NCBI GenBank assembly: GCA_032622095.1
Contig: CP136068.1
Span: 53,564,443-53,628,442, forward strand
DNA from: Siphonodentalium dalli
Taxonomy: Eukaryota > Mollusca > Scaphopoda > Gadilida > Siphonodentaliidae
Length of the DNA stretch: 64,000 nt
Reading direction: 5' to 3'
In this document: positions 34,866-64,000 of the stretch, piece by piece
How the letters are laid out: every line of letters begins with the position of its first letter
How positions within the stretch are numbered: position 1 is the stretch's first letter
Notes under the pieces: generated by a model
Database searches by the model: none
What the model was told of the DNA's origin: nothing
The model's input: the letters and a program-made list of their open reading frames with translations, nothing else
Translations under genes and position numbers: made by a program

Positions 34866-36189
34866 CGCCCCAATTTGATTGGTTAGACATGAGGGATTCC
34901 CTGAAAGAATGATGCATTAAAGTTATGACTAACATCACCGTATATATTCATTTTGATTAATTGTCTGTCTTATTCATTATGACTAGGTTAAGTTAGTCAT
35001 CTTGAATAACTTTATATCTTCTGTGTATAAGTGGGCCTAAAGTTTGCTTGTTCGACTGAATTTAACCAGATTTGCGCAACATATCCGACCATATTCAGAT
35101 GTAATCTACGGAATCTTCGGAATAGCCAGTGAGAACGTTTATACATGCAACTAAACGGAAATTCATCAAAATCTGATATACTTGGAGAGAAAATTGGATA
35201 ATTCATAAAAGGATTTAGATAAAAGATAAATGAATATAGCTATAGGTGAAATCACTTCACTGATATTCCGTGATGCATGTGTTGGGTCATAAAGACCCAG
35301 AACGTACGCGTTTAGCCATGGTGAAGTTGGTGTTCATTGACTGTGAAATGTATGCATATACATATACATGTACGTGGTTTTTACTCAGGGTGCTTTTGTC
35401 CCATTTTATTTTTCATTTAACCCATCTGTGGCCTTCACTTAGATACAACTGTAGCGGTCGCGGTGTAAATATAGAAGGCGTGTGACTTCTCTGCACGAGG
35501 ATATTGACGCTGCCGGAAAACAAAACGAATTACTCTCCTATATTGTTATATTAATACAGCATAATGGTGTCACTTGGAGACACGCATTCCTTTTTTCCAA
35601 ATATGCGGGTAATTTCGCGTTAAATGGGTACTGTATACTAAATCAGGTCATTTATGGGACACGAGTGTTTTTGCACTAAGTCACGGCTCAAATTCATTCA
35701 TTTGTTGCATATATTCTGTTGCGTATAAAAGTAAATTGTCCATTAATGACCGGATTTAGTGTTCAGTACCCCTTTACTTATAGGAGCAAAATAAATATTA
35801 AATACAAGTAATTATAAATCTCATCGTTGACTCATACATACTTATGTATGCCTAGCTTGTTAACTAAAGTGTCTTATGGTTATGAAGCCAATTAGGCATC
35901 TAACTGAATTAAGTGTCACATGCAAAATTCCAACCCAATTTAGGTGTGCTTCAATGGGAGGGGTGCAGTTGAAAATTCCAATGTGGACACCACCATGTGA
36001 AGACCCTCGATGTAGCCCATACCTATGTTAATCAGATTGACGTAGGCCTAGGCCTATAAATACCTGCGCTATATATACGCCATACATGGTTCAGTTATGA
36101 TGAATACATATATATATAGGTATATCGTGATCGCACAGGTCCAGGTAATATGTATAGCAACATGCACGCGTTTACAATTTAGATTGTAT

Positions 36190-36290
36190 ATTTCAATGCG
36201 TGGCTCCGTTGGTAAGGTTTGTGCACGAGGCATTAGGCCAAGATAAACCGTCCAGCGACGTTGGTTCGAATTCACATAAGCGCAGATTTA
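36190..36290 (+). repeat. Possible tRNA-derived SINE head
   Basis: A box-A-like TGGCTCCGTTGG (36201-36212) and a box-B-like GGTTCGAATTC (36263-36273) are arranged as in a Pol III promoter. The arms do not form a proper cloverleaf, so this is not called as a tRNA gene. Confidence 0.35.
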
Positions 36291-36772
36291 TTATCTGCGT
36301 TCATGGAAGGACATGTAGGCTACGGTACGATACATGTACATGTTTGGTAATCTGATACGTGTGCATCTGGGCAAGTTTGTCAGTGGCTTTCCGGGGGTCG
36401 GTGGTTTATACACGCATGCAGTGCTCTGACGTTATCAGTTAGGGGCTAATCCTGATATAGTAAAGTGAACCAAACCTAACAACAAGTTACATGACAAGTG
36501 TAACTGAACCTGGCTGATATCTTTATTACGTGCTGCCATTAGTTTGGTCGGACCAAATTTAAGATGCACCGTTTGGTCCAATTTTTTTGTCGCAAAAACA
36601 GTGGATTGTGCTTTATTAAACATTAATATTATACATTTCTTCTTCGACTAACAAGATCTGACAAAGAGACACACAACATTCAATTTATTAATTACTTTTG
36701 AAAAGGTTGATTCAGCACTTGAAAGTTACGCGACATGATAATCCTATTTTTGTTGGCACGTCAACAAACAAA
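36291..36772 (+). promoter_or_regulatory. Region upstream of TBC1D23 exon 1 (presumed promoter and 5' UTR)
   Basis: AT-rich sequence directly before the ATG, inferred as 5' UTR and promoter only from its position. No clear core promoter element is visible. Confidence 0.25.
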
Positions 36773-63027
<26,255 letters not shown>

Positions 63028-63348
63028 GTAAGTTTTACTCTTTAAAACGTTTACTGCTTAAAGTCAGACAATCTGCAATGATCCCAACTTGGATTACCAC
63101 AACCATTTTACGAGCTCAACTGATTTGAGTAAACTTGACAAAAAAATAAAGTTTGAGCTATTGCCATGGGTTGTCTTCCGTCGTCCATGCATCTGTCCAT
63201 TCATTAACAATTACCTTTGGCACACCCTACAGGCCATATCCTTGATACGATCATCATATGGATCTTCGGGGTGACCTCTTCACATATTCTCAAAATAAGT
63301 GTCCCTCTCGCTTTGCAAAATGACAATCTACACGGTTCTTCTGTTAAT

Positions 63349-63750
63349 TCAATGCAGTCGTAATATTACTCCAACACGGTTGTAATTTTCAATGCTGTTG
63401 AGGTAACCGTCAGCAAAATTTAACGCAACAAACTGTGGTCGAGATAATGGCCAATGCAACATAACACGGTGGAGGTGGTCGTAAACAAAACGGAATGGTG
63501 CCTTGGATTCCACTGTCTTGTTGATGATGTTTTGTCTGCTGAACAATATGACGTCCAGATATATTGTTATATAACGGCATTTTTTTAATCTGTCTTGTTG
63601 GCTTATAAAATTCATTAGTTTATAAAGAAACTGTCCATAGGTTCGTTTTATATTTGAGTAAGATTGTCCTTGTTTGGTTGAGGTTGTAATTTCATGTCGG
63701 TCAAGTAGCTTATACAGCTTGTTAAAAATTCCTAGAAAAAGCGACCACAT
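63349..63750 (-). other. Unrecognised open frame of 133 codons, in an intron
   Basis: Opposite in direction to TBC1D23 and downstream of its exon 6. The last 50 residues (including RPQFVALNFADGYLNSIENY) look like folded protein rather than repeat translation, but I do not recognise the family. No promoter or splice context was established. It may be a decayed mobile-element or retrocopy fragment. Confidence 0.3.
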
Positions 63751-64000
63751 GCTCGCACCTATATTTTACTTTGCGATTTTGGAGCTATATGCATTTGTAA
63801 ATATACTTCAATATTTAAAGCATTCTGCAGGTGTAATTTTTCTCAGACATTATGCCCGAAAAGATTTTTGGGATCAGCTACCCGTAACTGAAGTTATGGG
63901 GATTCATGCGATTGAATATTTCATTAATGATTATGCAGTCTGACTCCTTAATCTTCCTTCATGTGACTTCATATGAGGGACTACTAGCAATACACAGTGT

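Noticed and set aside
36201-36280. tRNA gene
   Set aside because: Box A- and B-like motifs are present, but the acceptor and anticodon stems do not pair; it is better explained as a SINE-type relic or chance.

Overview
This is a eukaryotic, animal-type window. It is AT-rich and dominated by repeats, with GT-AG introns and only two recognisable protein-coding loci. The best guess for the source is a mollusc, probably a bivalve. The basis is Helitron/pearl-like elements with a core repeated about every 160 bp, GTCCGTCC-rich dispersed repeats, and the CBL and TBC1D23 orthologues. I cannot name a species.

Genes. (1) CBL, minus strand: one exon (25959-26494) encodes the N-terminal region and the four-helix bundle of the Cbl tyrosine-kinase-binding domain. 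It ends at a GTGAGT splice donor. The remaining exons were not found to the left and probably lie beyond position 1. (2) TBC1D23, plus strand: six exons (36773-36804, 46032-46140, 50447-50552, 54664-54868, 56998-57121, 62903-63027) join in frame, 701 nt or 233 codons plus 2 nt. They start at a very short first exon, and the gene runs off the right edge. The two loci are divergent, with start codons about 10.3 kb apart. They belong to separate processes: CBL acts in ubiquitin-dependent down-regulation of tyrosine kinase signalling, and TBC1D23 in capture of endosome-derived vesicles at the trans-Golgi.

Layout. 1-4374: 21-bp satellite with higher-order repeats. 5.1-5.9 kb: a dispersed repeat split by a Helitron-like insertion. 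6.66-9.63 kb: a nearly identical 1,486-bp tandem duplication, followed by a minisatellite of about 50 bp. 11.76-12.61 kb: 34-bp minisatellite. 13.2-17.1 kb: dispersed repeats, a 430-450-bp tandem array and a hairpin MITE family. 17.2-18.3 kb: Helitron/pearl-like element with a 160-bp core array. 18.4-19.1 kb: array with a 131-bp period. 20.66-21.55 kb: hAT-type element with a perfect 8-bp target duplication. 22-23.6 kb: two small MITEs. 26 kb: CBL exon. 27.32-32.14 kb: very large inverted repeat with ATGGCGGC-rich arms. 32.4-34.9 kb: hAT-like ends and two LINE remnants. 36.8 kb: TBC1D23 exon 1. Intron 1 (9.2 kb) holds a nest of DNA transposons. Intron 3 holds a 36-bp minisatellite split by a hAT-like element. 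Intron 5 holds a perfect 123-bp palindrome.

Most of the long open frames are by-products of tandem repeats whose period is a multiple of three and are not annotated as genes. No CRISPR array, prokaryotic operon or complete tRNA/rRNA gene was seen.
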